Below are positions 1-13,300 of a DNA stretch of 64,000 nucleotides, piece by piece; positions within the stretch are counted from its first letter, which is position 1, and each line of letters begins with the position of its first letter. The notes beneath the pieces are model-generated. The model made no database searches and had not been told where the DNA came from. It worked only from the letters and a program-made list of their open reading frames with translations. Source of the stretch: Antilocapra americana (lineage: Eukaryota; Chordata; Mammalia; Artiodactyla; Antilocapridae); the NCBI GenBank assembly GCA_007570785.1, contig ML660201.1, positions 31,681,840 to 31,745,839 on the forward strand, given 5' to 3'. Made by a program: the position numbers and the translations under genes.

Positions 1-2178
1 TCTGATTAATATTTCTGAACTAGAAAATTTAGCATCACCATTCTACCCCGAGCTGCGGTGTCCAGATCCCGTGGACCCTGTCTCTGCTGCCACCACCTCT
101 CACCTGGTCCCCTGGGACATAGATGCCCTACTGCTCAGAGGCCTGTGAGGCCTTGCCTGATGTGGTCCCTCTGCTTCTGCCCTGCCCGTCTCCTGCCAGC
201 ACCCACACCCTCCACCCCAGAGCTGGCCCCCGCAGCCTCTTCCAGGCAGAATCCACCCCTGCTCCCGTCTCCCTTCTGGCAGCTCTCACCCATCCTCACT
301 CCCACGCTCCGTTGTTCCCTATCTCCATGGCTGCCTCTTCTGCTCAACAGGGAACTCTTTGCAGCGTGTGAAAGAGACCTGTCTTCATCACAGCATCCTT
401 CCTCCAGCCTGGGCTTGGCACAGAGCGGGGCCCAGAACGTGTTTGATTCAGTGAATATAAATACACAGATGAGAAAGAAGAAAGGTACAAGATGAAAGAG
501 ACAGGGAAGACAGAGCGGGGAGTGCTGGGGTGGCCCGCAGCTGTCCCATGGCCCCTTGGACTGTACGGTCGGGCCCTCTTTGTGCAGCTTGGGGCCAGCG
601 GCGCCCCTCCCCTTCTTTCCTTAGACCTTCTTTTTCCTGGCTCCCTGGTACTGCATTCAAAGTTCCTGGATGAGGCTCAACTCTGTTCCCTTTATTTCTC
701 CTCCTTTTTTCCCACACTTTACATAATAAAGGTTTCCTTTTCTATTCTTTTTTTTTTCCTTTTTATTTGGGAGTCAGAAAACTGAAGAGACTATCTTTAT
801 TACAAACTTAATAAAGAATTCAAAGGAAGTAGTTTGGTGGGGGGAGCATGGAGGAAAAAGTGGCCTTTCACTCCAGGGAGATTTTGCTGTGTATAAAGGG
901 AGCTGTACCCTCGTAAATGGGTTTTTGGGTTCAAGGCCTGGGAGAGATGGGAAGAAAACAAAGGCATCAGCAAGAAGGCCCAGAGCTTCTGGGAAAGGAC
1001 CTTGTTTATGCCTGTTGGAACCGATTTGGTCAAGTGTTTGTTTAAAAGAGATGCCACTTGGTGAGCGACGCCTGGCTCCCTTGTGTCGTGTTTGAGACTG
1101 CTTGGATTGGCTGGAGCCCCCAACACTGTTTACTCAGAAGCTGGCCCCAGTGAGCATGTGGAACCAGAAGCACAGCGCCCCAGCTCCACGGGGTCTGAAA
1201 TATCTGGATACCAGGATCTGGGCTGCAGTGGCTTGAATCCGCCAGGCAGAGCGAGACCCACAAGGGGGCTGGCCTGCTCCCTTCAGCCTTGGTTAGCCTT
1301 TGTCAGATTTCTGCTGATTAATAAATACTGGTTGATGGGTGAGACCTTGGTATTTTTCAGCAAGAGGATTCAAGGATAAATATATCTCGGAGGGAGGTGA
1401 ACACTGAACACATATGTGAACATCTGCCAAATACAGCAGTGTGGTTCATATATGATATATATATGTTCATATATGATACATCCATATCCCTAAAGTAAGG
1501 GGGTGTGGCCCCATCTTCCAGATGAGGAAACTTGAGAAACAGAGCTGTCAAGAGGGTGGGATCAGAGGTGCAGGGGATTCAATTCCAGTCAGACCCAGCA
1601 CTGAGGTCCTGTTTCCCTTATTGGGTTGTCAGGATTCTGCACTTTTTTTTTTAACCCCTTGTGCCTGTTGACGTGCCTAGTACATGGTAGGTGTAAGTAA
1701 AGTGTGAGGTGTGTAACGATGCGTTCAGTGGGATTAAATAGTCTGCTGGGCTGTAGTGCCTACATTCTTGGGGGTGATGGGGTTGGCCTGGATTCTGAAG
1801 ATTCTAGACACAAGCCACTTCAAAAGCTGCCTGGTTGCATGGGGCACATCCTTTGTGGGAAAGTGTACCAGTGAGTTCTGAGTTCTGGTCATACCAGGCT
1901 GCTCCCCACATGGTCAAAATATCACCCCCATGTTCCTGTCCTTGGGGAGAGCAGCCTGGCTTAAAACTTGGGCAGACAAACTTGTCACAGGCAAAGAATT
2001 TGATGTTCTGTCCAGCAGGTAATAACCTGATGGAAAGAAGGACGGGAGACCTCATTTGCGAGTGTCATAGCATTTGTAGTTCTCTGAAACTGCAGGGGGA
2101 AAAAATGTCTAGAAGTGTGGAGGTAAATAGTTTTTTTGCAAAATGACATGTTAGACTCACCTGCCCTGTGTGTTTTAG
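1..2178 (+). other. LRIG1: LRIG1 intron 3 (3' part)
   Basis: Intronic sequence running to the TTTTAG acceptor of exon 4. It holds an AT-dinucleotide patch near 1446-1482, a weak MIR-like stretch near 1505-1580, and otherwise unique sequence. The open frames here, up to 145 codons, show no recognisable protein family and are treated as chance. Confidence 0.85.
1505..1580 (+). repeat. MIR-like SINE fragment
   Basis: Contains the typical MIR core wording (cttccagatgaggaaac) followed by degraded similarity. It is short and old, so confidence is low. Confidence 0.4.
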
Positions 2179-2316
2179 GCAACACAACAGGATTCGCAGC
2201 GTGGAGGGGAGTCAGCTGAAGGCTTACCTTTCCTTGCAAATGTTGGATCTCAGCACCAACAACATCACAGAGATCCGGAGCACCTGCTTCCCACATGGAC
2301 TGCCCCTCAAGGAGCT
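2179..2316 (+). CDS. LRIG1: LRIG1 exon 4 (LRR)
   Basis: The acceptor is tgttttag and the donor gtaagt; length 138 bp. The first base completes a Leu codon from exon 3. It encodes [19 protein letters not shown] and on to the LRR core [14 protein letters not shown], which contains an NIT N-glycosylation sequon, and ends in KEL with the Leu codon split. Confidence 0.95.
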
Positions 2317-5300
2317 GTAAGTACATTTGGTCTGCCCGCAGTACCCCGGTCTGGACGCTGGTGGATGCCCGGCTGAGTCCATGGGCCGGGCACATGCCTC
2401 CCATCTGTGCCCGTAGCAGGGCAGGGGCGCCGGGTCAGCAGTTCTCTGTTAGCCCTTTTCCAGCATGTCCAAGTCAGCGGTGCTGTTCTGACTGTACACG
2501 TGAGTGAGGGAGCTGACGCGGGGACAGGCCACGTAGCCTAACAGACGGACCGTCTCAGAGTACCATCTCACGCTAAAGCACGTGGCTGTGTGGACCACAA
2601 AGCCGGTTTTCTTTCTCCTTCCCTGGGCTGCCTCCTAGGAGAGCTTAGAGAAAAGATTGGGAGTATTTAGGTGAGTGACAGCAGAGGCCAGCCTCTCTGC
2701 AGAGACTCAACCAGCCAATGCTCACCCATCCTCTGAGCGCTCTCAGCCTTCTTTGTCTGATTGTTGGTGTGTTTCTGTTCTGCCTGTCTCACACCCGCTG
2801 ATGGCAGACAGAAGAAAAACAGTCAAAATGTAGTTAACCCGCTGCTTGTTGATAGGAAAATATTATTTTAGGGAAGAAACTGAAAACTCAGGCTAAAGAG
2901 GCATCTTCAGGTGACATGCAAGCCCTCATCTCCTGGGTTACTGCTGAGTACTCTGAGGGTTGTTTGTGAGGTTGGTTTATTGATCATTGTGACCCATCAG
3001 TTCAGAGACCAAGGCGGGTGCACAGATTTCTGAGATGGCCGAGGAGCGGAACAGTCTCTCTCTTAGGATGCATCAGGGTGCCCGAGGTGGAAGAGGGAGG
3101 CCTTGGCCGATCGTTCAGCTGATGGAGTGGTGCTCAGCCCCCAGCTTCTGAAGGAGGTCCACCGGCCCCCCGCCACCCCGCTTGGGACAAAAACACCTCC
3201 TGCTGAACCGCCTCTCAGTGACCTTCTCTCTCTCTGCACGAAAGCCGGGGGACTCTGTTTTGGCAGACACTGGCCGGTATATCTTCATCACACAGACTGT
3301 TCTTCTTTAATCTGGAGTATTAAGAACAAACAGTCCAGCTCCGTTTGCAAAGAATCCTCATGTGCCCTGTGCTGGGCCTCTGCCGGATGGAGGCGAAGAA
3401 TGCCTCATTCCCTTCTCAACTCTGATACAGAAAATTCTCTCTGGTCTTTTCTCTTGTTTAAGGCACAACAAGCAGCATCGATCAGGGAAGGTGGAAGGAA
3501 AAGTGTTGTGGCCCCGCTTCCCTTCCCTCTCCCCTGCTGGGAACAATTCGTGCAGCTTTCCTTCACTAGAATGTTTCTCTGCCACATTTGAAATGATTAA
3601 AATGAAATGTTTTATTTAGAAGTCATACAGTGGGATCCATTTCAGAATTAAAGGCCATTTCCCCAAATTGTGAAACCCTCTCTGACCTTGCCTCACAGTG
3701 GACTTTCTGCTTTCTAAGGCTTTTCTCACCAGCTTTGAACCCTGATCCTCGGGTAGTGGCTGGCAAGGAGGGACTCCTGCAGCGGCCCAACCTGAGTGGA
3801 GGTGATTGACTTCCCTCCTGGAGTGGTTGCTCCGGCTAAAAGCAGGGTGAGCTCTGGGCTCAAACAAGCCAGGCCTCTGTCACGTCTGAAGAAGACGGTC
3901 CTGACACCTGAGGCTGGGAGTGGAGATGAGCTTTGCAGCCTCAGGATGACAAATGTCTCGTTGGAAACCCAGCCTGCTGGGTGTGTTGTAGATTGTTTTC
4001 CCAACTCAGCCAGGTCTGGCGTCTGTAACAGGACAAGGAAGGCCTCCTACTGACCCCTGCATTTTCTCTCCTGAATCCCTCCAGCAACCTGGCAAGCAAC
4101 CGGATCAGCACCCTGGAATCAGGAGCATTTGATGGCCTGTCACGGTCACTGCTGACGCTTCGGTTGAGCAAAAACAGGATCACCCAGCTTCCTGTGAAAG
4201 CATTCAAGTTACCCCGGCTGACACAACTGTGAGTCCAGAGACCTGCGCCGTAATTATGCTTAGCCAAACTTTATGGAGACCAGAGTTCCCCCAGGAGCTC
4301 GTTCCAAATGCACCCGCTTCCCCTGCTCCCCTTCGCTCAGGCTCTGCATAAACTACCATTAATGGCCCTGCAGCAGCACCTAATAAAAGCCAATTAGACG
4401 CTGGGTCTGGAGCCTGCAGACCGCCCCAGGTTGCTGAGAAAAGATCTTCTGAAGATATGCAGGCCGGTCCTCTTCAGCATCTTCCAAATGTAGTGAGGAA
4501 TCCCCCTGCTTAGCTGACCCTGGCTAATACATGGCCTCTGTGGACTGGGGTCCTTATTTAGCTCGAGGTTTCTGTGTTTTCTTTTTTAAGGAACCATGTG
4601 ATCTGTCCAGTGGCCATTATGGGGTCCACTGCTGCTTGAGCAGTAAAGAGAGGAACTTAGTGTAGCCAGAGATAGGAAGCAAGAGATGGGATCTCTGTTT
4701 TCACCTCCTCAGTCTCATAAGGTAGTTGATTGACACTTTTTTTTTTAAAGAAAGGATGTGTTTGTTTAGTTTTTTGACTACCCACAGCTGACTGCACTCC
4801 TAGAATGGCCCCAGGTTTGGAGTCAAGAAAACCTCTATTTACCAAAACCTGATGGACTGCCTGTTCTCTGGTTTTTTGCCTTTCCAATGTCCTTTTTTTG
4901 GTAGGAAAAAAATGTATTTCAGGAGAAAACACTGATACTGGAGCTTTGGTTTAAGCAGAATGGATTGCTCAGGGGCAGGTATGGTGGCGAGACAGGGTGC
5001 TCCCCTGCCCTCTCACTGCTATGCTTCCCCTGCACATCCAGGCCGGGGGTCCCGGAGAGACTCCCTGATGTTCAGGAACGGATGTGTGTCGTGAGACACT
5101 GCAGAAGAATTTGGGGAAAACCAAGGGCTCACTGGTCAGGCTGTGTTCTCCCTTCCCGAGTATTACCAGTGTAGCCAGCTCACCCAGATTCCTGAAATCT
5201 TTTGGTTCACTGAGGTCTCATCACGCGGGGGCCGGAGGCCCATGAGTGTGCTTCATGGTGGGTCCAGGCTCCTCCTCCCGAATGCAGTTGGTGGGAAATG

Positions 5301-7318
5301 ACCACCAGTATCCAGTGGTTTGCGTTTTTCTGGGTTGATGAATCTGGTGGGGGTTTCTGCTGCTGAGCTAAGAGATGGCTCACCTAAGACATTCATATCC
5401 TGAGTCACACCCTGTCCTCACTGCAGAGTCACGGGTATGGGGAGGAAATAGGAGTGGTTACTCATTCTGGGGTGGAAGGGGACCAGCTGCTAGGAGCTTG
5501 GCTCCCTGTCACACGTTAGCAGTGACCGCTTGGTGTCGTGTACACACGGGCTTCCCTGGTATGTCTGTGCTTCCCGGGACCTCCCATTGGGATCGTCCCT
5601 GGGGACTGTCTGGTGATGGCTGTCGGGGGACATCGGTAGCGGATGCTCTGAACTGCTGGCTTCGTCTCTCTAGGGACCTCAATCGGAATCGGATTCGGCT
5701 GATCGAGGGCCTCACGTTCCAGGGGCTCGACAGTTTGGAGGTACTGAGGCTCCAGCGAAACAACATCAGCAAGCTGACGGACGGCGCCTTCTGGGGGCTG
5801 GCCAGGATGCATGCGCTGTGAGTCGGAACCGGGCGCCAGGGCTCCTGCAGGGCCCTGAGCGATCCTCGAGGACCTCAGCCGGCCCCAGCCCCTGCCCTTC
5901 GGGACCTCAGCGGGGGCCCTCTTCAGTGTCTTTTGGATCTTTTACTACCCCTTGTGGTGTTTTCCTTGCAGGCTAGGATAATCTCTTGGGGGAGTTTCAG
6001 AGGATTTGGTAAAGTGACCTGCTTGGTGAGGGTGGAAGCTGGGGCCGCTTTGCTGGGGCTGTTCCCCGCTCCCGTTTTCCGCCCCCTGTGACTGAATGCA
6101 CAGTCAGGTGCCCAGCTTACGATGCTGCCAAACAGTACTGCAGCGTCGGAGCTTGGAGCAGAGAGAGGTTTACTGTAGGGCCATGCGAGGAGGTGGGCAG
6201 CTCATGCCCCAAGAAAACCCAGAGTTCCAAAGGGTTTCAGGAAAGTATTTTTAAAGGCCAAGTGAGAGAGGAGCATGGTTGCTTGTTACAACCAGCAGCC
6301 TTGGTGTAGGAATCCCTTGATCTTGCAGCCATCCATTGTAGGTCAGGTCCTGATGTTCAGTAAACTCCCACCGGACAAAAGTTGTTCTTAGTTCTGCAAC
6401 TTCTTGTCTTTAGATGAGTGGAAAAGCATCATACGGGCTAGTATACTTCACGCTCTAGGCAGCCTTCTTAATCGGAAGCAAAAGAGATAGGATACAAAGT
6501 ACAGGGGACATCTATTATGGTGTCAGATTGTTCTTCCCAATTATACCCCTGCCCCCCGCTCCTTGGTGGACGTGGGCTCCCTTCCCACACCCTCTCCCCT
6601 CTCCCACACCACAGGAGGCTCCCTCTCCCTCCACTTCAGGTTTGACAGCCTTTCTTGATGTGCAAGTGGGCCAAAGAATGTATAGTTCATCCTGAGAGGT
6701 TTATTTCTGTTTTGTGAGCTAATCAAGCCCCTCGCTGCAGATGTTCCACTTCTGTCAAGGGAGCACTTGCTCCAGCCAGATGGGGACAGCCTTGGGGCTT
6801 GCCTGCCTAATGGAGGAACAGAAGAGCATCCGGAGGGGGGCAGACAAGGCAGTTACCGAGCTTCAACTTTTAAATATTTACATTTGTTTATTGTTAATCA
6901 AAAGAAACGTATACTTAATAGTTGAGCAAAATCAGATAGTAAGGAAAAGCAGTTGTTGCCCAACCCTAGCCCCCAATCTCTCTCCCCACCCAGTTCCCCT
7001 CGCAAGAGGCAGGCAGTCACTTCTCATCATGTTCTTTGTGTTCTATTTGTAGTGCTGTTGGTGGTTCCTTCCAAGTTAATATACTAATACCACTTACATT
7101 TTGATGTGTTATCATGAGATTTCTTGCTTTATGGTCAGTGATTTAACTTGCTCAAGATACGCCGAAGCCCTTCAATCTACAAGTTACAACACTCCATCTA
7201 TGTCCTTGCTCCGTTATCTTTGCAACTGAAACAAAACCCAGAAACTCCAGGTCCAGTTCCATCAACTCCCTGTGCCTTCCTCATTATCAGGAGCATCTCT
7301 CAATGTGCATACCTTCAT

Positions 7319-7353
<35 letters not shown>

Positions 7354-10300
7354 TTTTGTAAAAGATGGCTTAGCCTTGCTAAACTTTGCTTCTCCCTCTC
7401 TTCGTTGTTCACCTTTGCATAACTCTCTGTTTATATATTCAACAACACTTGTCCTTGACATCCTTAAAACTGTCATTTTGGACTTAGGAAGCCAGGTGGT
7501 CGTGCGCTGGGTGGGCTGGGAGTCAGAGCACATTCTCAGGAAAACATGGAGATCGTAGCACATAGCATTTGGTTTTTCTGTTGAACAAATTCATGCAAAT
7601 TGGGGGGTGAAAGAAGAGTTACCTTAAAGGTTATTTATAAATTAAGGGCTCGCGTTTTGAGCAGAGGCAGAAAACAGACGATGTGAAAAGCAAAACCCAG
7701 CTGCCCGAAGCCCTGGTGCACGTGGAGCAAACGGCCTGTGAAAGGAGCTTGGTCACAAGGCCAGTCCTGCCAGGGGGCGCCATCTATGGCCGCGCTGTCG
7801 AGAAGGAGGATGGTAACTTAAATCCCTACTTACTGAATTTAAACAGGAGCTCAGCACAAAGCTAAAACTCGTACCTGCGTTTTCTTCCTTCTCAGCACAG
7901 CCCTATGGAGTCAGTACTTCTTGGGCATCTCCACTTCATGGTTGTTCAGGCTCCTTCAACCAGCCAGGTAACAGAATTGAGAATTAAGTCCCAGTAGTTA
8001 ACCCCAGATGTCAAGCCGTGTCTCTTGGCACAGTGGTCCCAAGCCCAGGCTGGGCTCACCTAGCTACGAGTTCTGGCCCCTCATGACTGGCTAAGCTAAG
8101 GAACGAGTCTTAGGTTACCTCGCTTGTCTCAGCCTCAGTCTCCTCACCTGTAAGACGGGATAGTCATGAGAGCTGCCTCCTCGTCTTCCTCTCTCCTTCC
8201 TTGAATGGGCTCTGCCTTCTGCTCAGAGCTCCTCTGCTCGTGTGCTGCTGGTTCGCTTGTGAGCCACTGAAGAGATTGCTTCTGGGAGCTTCCCTGGGCC
8301 TGAATCCTCACCACCGTCTGTGTAGCTCTGCCTCCCCGCCACCCCACGTCAGCGCACACCCCATCCCGAGTCTCTCCAGCAGTGTCCTCAGATCCTCGGT
8401 GCTGCCTGGTGTGAGGGCAGGGAGCGGCTCCTTCGCTGTCGGGTGGGTGGGTAGCTGCGTGACACCCGGGATCCAGACTCACCGCACGTGGTGCTGTCGT
8501 GGCAGGCACCTGGAGTACAACAGCCTGGCGGAGGTGAACAGCGGCTCACTCTACGGCCTCACGGCCCTGCACCAGCTGCACCTCGGCAACAACTCCATCT
8601 CCCGGATCCACCGCGACGGCTGGAGCTTCTGCCAGAAGCTGCACGAGCTGTGAGTGTCCCGCCAGCTCTGCGGGTGACAGTGGACACACCCGGGGGTGCC
8701 TCCTCCAGAGCCTGGGGAGTCCTGGGCCCCGTGACCCACAGCACGGGAGCTTGTGTAGGGGAAGTTCAGGGCCTGTTGCAGAGTGGGACCCCATGGACCT
8801 GAGAGCCTGACTCTTACCTCTTCTAGACTCTGCTCCCCATTTCAGGTTAGCAGGGGCCACTGTCTAAGAACAGCTGTTTTGAGAGCCTCTGTCTGCAAAT
8901 GATTGTAGCCTGTAACATGTGTTTCTCTATAGAGAGAGCGGCTACGGGCACTGTGCAGTTAGTCCCAGACCACCTTGTAAAGCAGATCCCACGCTTTTGG
9001 CTCCCTAGTACATAGAAAAGTGTCTTTCTGCTACACTGTAGTCTGGGAAGTGTGCATTATGTCAGAAAAAATGATGTACAGATCTTAATTTAAAAATATT
9101 ACTGAAAAATGCTGTTTATTACCCAACTACACAGGGTGCCAAAACCTTCAATTTGTTAAAAAAAAAAAAAAAAAGTAGAGTATCCTCAAAGCACAGTAAA
9201 GCAAGGTATATCTGTATTGGGGCTCAAACACAGAAAGGACAGTGAACCCGAGAAATGGCGACACGTGGGTAGTAAGGAATTTCTGTGTGTTTACCGTGTT
9301 TAAACTTAGTACTGAGCCACTTTTGCAGGTTGTGTTTTTCTCTATTTGTCCACGTTCTCTGCCCTCCTCCCCCTCGGCCCACCCCACACTGACCTGGAGT
9401 TGATATCTCAGTGAAGTCCATCATTACCTAATGTAAAAATCGATCGCTGTGTGTGTGTGTGTGTGTGTGTTAATAACCCTTTGTGTTTGGCTTCCTGCCC
9501 CCTCCAGGCAGTGGAGCTGCACGGTATTCTCACGTGGACTGGGACGGCTTCTGAAAGCCTCTCGGGCCAAGACCCCACTTGCGAGCTCCCAGGACCCATG
9601 GTTTTCCACGGTCCAGGCCTGGGAGCCGTGGGGAAGCAGGAGAGGTCTTCTCATCCCCCGGAGCCCATGCACTTGCACGGGCAACGAGCCACCCGCCCTC
9701 TGAATCGCAGAGGGTGTGTGCCCACTGGTACTGAGGCAGTGGTGAGAGGCGCCCTCCTCCTGCCCGCCTCAGCCTGCCTTCTGTGCCCTTCAGCAGGGTC
9801 AGAGAAGGTCATGGAAATGTGTCCTGACCGGCCTAACACTGTGTGCGACACGCAGGTCACCCTGTGGCCAGATTTAGGGCTGCTTGCCACGTGTGTGTCC
9901 CGCCCCTCCCTTAAGCTGAATTCTTTAATTGCAGGTGAGGATGTAATTTTGATCTCCTGCCAGGTCTTTGCAGCTGACAGTCACCATGACTTGTTTCTTC
10001 AGGAGAGAAAAACTGTCACTCCCTGCTACCTTTACAAACTACTAATCTCTGAGTTTATCTTCCTTCCCCCTGCCCCAGCCCAGAGTTCCCCTTTTTGCAA
10101 GGATAGATGACTAATATACTATGTTACAACCCACAGCCACATCGGAGGTGCAGGGGGTGTGCTGGGAGGAAAGTCTGATTCTAGCGCTCGGAGAAGGTGT
10201 GTGATTGGAGGTGTGGTCCTGACCTGCTACGGTAGGGAGCTCATGCTAAGAGGCTGGCTCAGGTGAGGGCAAGGAAGCCTGGAGGGACACTGGTCCCAAG

Positions 10301-13300
10301 AGCGCCACCCAGGTGAGGCCTGCAGTTCAGTGAGGAAGTCTTGTGCCCGGTGGCGCCCTCTGCTGGCCGCTCCTTGTGAGAACCCACCGGGGTTCCGGCC
10401 AGAGTCTCCGGCCACAGCCGTGACAAGTCTTCCATGGCCTGAATCAGGACCAGCCATGGACATGAGGTGCAGGAACGGGTTGGAGCCTTGTGGTTATTTG
10501 TTGAATGACCCTGGATAGTGCTCAGTTTACAGATCTCCTTCCAAGAGTCAAACTACATGGGTGTCATGCCCTGGTGCGTTTCTAGCCGTGAGACCATTTT
10601 GCCCTCGGGATTCTGGTGGGCATGTCCTCTGGACCCAGACGACTTGCTGACCCGCCTCCGCCGTCAGGAAGGAGAAGGGAGGACAACACCTAGCAACCGG
10701 ATGGTGACAACGTCTGCTCTCCCCTCCCACTCCTCAGGATTCTGTCCTTCAATAACCTGACCCGGCTAGACGAGGAGAGCCTGGCCGACCTGAGTAGCCT
10801 GAGCATCCTGCGCCTCAGCCACAACTCCATCAGTCACATTGCAGAAGGGGCCTTCCGGGGACTCAAGAGCCTGCGTGTCTTGTAAGTCTTTCCCCATTGG
10901 GTTGATGGGAGAGCAGAAGATGGCAAGCTACCTGCTTCACTGTATTCCTTTCTCACAGGTCCTGAGTTGGAATTAGATTCAAAGCTGACTTGTAATGTCT
11001 GCCATGGTGTCAAACTTTCAGAGTTGGTTGAGCGGAAAACTGTCCTTCATTCCCCCTAGGGTGGTGCCTAGATGATAAAGACTCAAACTCGTCACTAAGC
11101 GCTGGTTCCCACACTACGCATGATGGGATGTGGGAACTTCCCCAGACCACACGCCGCCCCCCCCCCCCGGACAGCAGCCCAGCCGGGGGGCTGTCCTTGC
11201 CATACTGAGCCTTCCCACAGTGACTCGTGGTTTTGTCCTGAGCATTTTTATCTGAGCGAGGGCAGTACTGAGGCACATGTCTTGGGCTAGCATCTCAACT
11301 TCAGCACAAACTGTGCATTCAGAAGCCCATGTCCACTAGAGGTGATGGGGGAGTCCTGTGTCTGTCCCTGAGCCTCCTGAGGGTCGTATAACCCTACAGA
11401 GGTGGTCGTGTCATCTTCCTCTCAGTGCCCAGTGAGGTGGAGGGAACGTTCAGAGCTAGCTGCAGGGCGCTCTTCTGGGACTGAAATTTTTTACCCATTG
11501 GCTTCCAAGAACTTCCAGGCAACAGAGAACAACTAGCCACGGGGTAGGGATTGGTGGGGAGCGGGGTGGGCATCCTGGATTTCAACAGAGGGTTGCGGGT
11601 CCTCCCTCCCAGGCCTGCCCCCTGCAGAAAGAGCGGCTGCTTGTACTTGGCAGGGAGGGCTGAGAAAGCTGTCACGCTGGGCCGTCGCTGGGGAATGAGA
11701 AAGAACCCGGACACCAGGCTATTCAAGCTGGGGTCAGCTTCCGAGCCTTGGCGGCGCTGACTAACACAGCCAGAATGTTCAGATGGAGCAGGCCAGAGAA
11801 GAAAGAAAAAACCAGCAGCCGGGGCTAGAGCAGGAGGACAGGCACAGAGCCTCAGACCCAGGTCCAGGGTGTTTCAGGAGGAATGGGGAGGAACCCGTGA
11901 AAGGGAGGAGGCCTTGCCACCCCCGAATCGCAGCTCTCTGCACATGCGCTGTGAGATAAAGGTCAGAGCAGGCGACGCACTCCGTGGCCTGCTGGCTCTC
12001 CTGGGAGCCAAGAGCAGCATCCCGTCCTGTTCCTGGCCCATGTCTCCAGGGCTCCAGAAAGGAAGGTGTGGGAGACCTTGTGGAACGTCCAAGAGGGCCG
12101 ACCGGGGCGGCACAGGGGCATGGTCACCAGGTGGGGTGTCTCGCCCGGTGGTGACCTGCCGTTGGAAGCTGGGGCAGGAAGCTGAGTCATCGGCCTTGCG
12201 ATCCTCACTGTTGGAGGAGACCGGCCCAAGAAGCGGCCTCATCCTCTCATCCTGGCAAGTGGGTCACAAGTCTGACTCAGCACCCAGATGTGCCTGGCTG
12301 GGAGTCAGCACCTGTGGAGGCTGGGGGCAGATGGGAGTTCAGGGTGCAGAACCCACCTGCCAGCCTGGAGGTGGCTGCAGAGGGCCCTGTGCCAGGGGCT
12401 TGCTTTTCACTGTCCCTTCCTCTGCAGGCCTTTTGCAGTGTCTCGTGAAGTCCAGGAAAGGGACCCTAGGTGGTAGGAAAGCAGATGGGAACCTCATTCT
12501 CAGAGCAGTGGCCAGAAGTCCACGCTTGGGGAGTGGAATCCAAAGCAGGCTTTCCCCTGTGCTGTCTGCACCCCTTCCCCTGGGGCTGACCTTAGCCCGC
12601 CGGGGAGCAGCACATGAAACCCAGAAGCTGCTGGTCAGAGGCCTGTGTCAGCTTTGTTGGGAGGCTGAGAAAGTCAGGCCGCACGGCAGGGTGGCCCGGT
12701 GTCACACCTCTATTTTTTTTTTTTCCCTGTTTATTTGGTATTGGGGTATAGCCGATAAACTCTGTTGTGGTAGTTTGAGGTGAACAGACTCAGCCATACA
12801 TACGCATTTATCCATTCTCCCCCAAACATCCTCCCACCCAGGCTGCCGCGTAACACTGAGCAGAGGTCCCTGTGCTGTACAGTAGGGCCTTTTGGGTGAT
12901 CCTTTTTAAATACAGCCATGTGTACAGACAAGCATAAGTTTGTTTTCTAATGCCCATAATCTTAGGCGGACATGCCATCTAGGCATCTGGAATAGACTGG
13001 GATGTTCCGAGCTTCAAGGTGGCAGACTGGGCGTGGGTCTCTCTTCCCACAGCAGACTGGATGCTGAGCCTTCTGTGTCTCTCCTCCCCAGGGATCTGGA
13101 CCACAATGAGATTTCGGGCACAATTGAGGACACCAGCGGTGCTTTCACAGGGCTGGACAGCCTCAGCAAGCTGTGAGTGTGAACACTGAAAGATCCGTGG
13201 GGCTAGTGCTCAGAGGTGACTCTTTGCACACCCCTGCTCCCCCCAACACACACACCACTTTGGTGTGGGTCCACGCCAGGTAGCACTGGCAGTCATTGTT

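Larger units (their letters stand above)
5818..8505 (+). other. LRIG1: LRIG1 intron 6
   Basis: Intron with a possible ancient LTR-like stretch (about 6090-6500), a (CA)n microsatellite at 7319 and an antisense MIR near 8060-8185. The rest is unassigned. No exon-like conserved frame was found apart from the flanking exons. Confidence 0.85.
8650..10737 (+). other. LRIG1: LRIG1 intron 7
   Basis: Holds a Tigger1-like DNA transposon remnant (about 8945-9215) and a (GT)n tract at 9448. Otherwise unique. A 219-codon open frame starting in the GT repeat (9451-10110) shows no protein family and is considered chance. Confidence 0.85.

Noticed and set aside
58..495. 145-codon open frame at the window start
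   Set aside because: Intronic, proline/serine-rich by composition only, with overlapping frames on both strands equally open. No family recognised.
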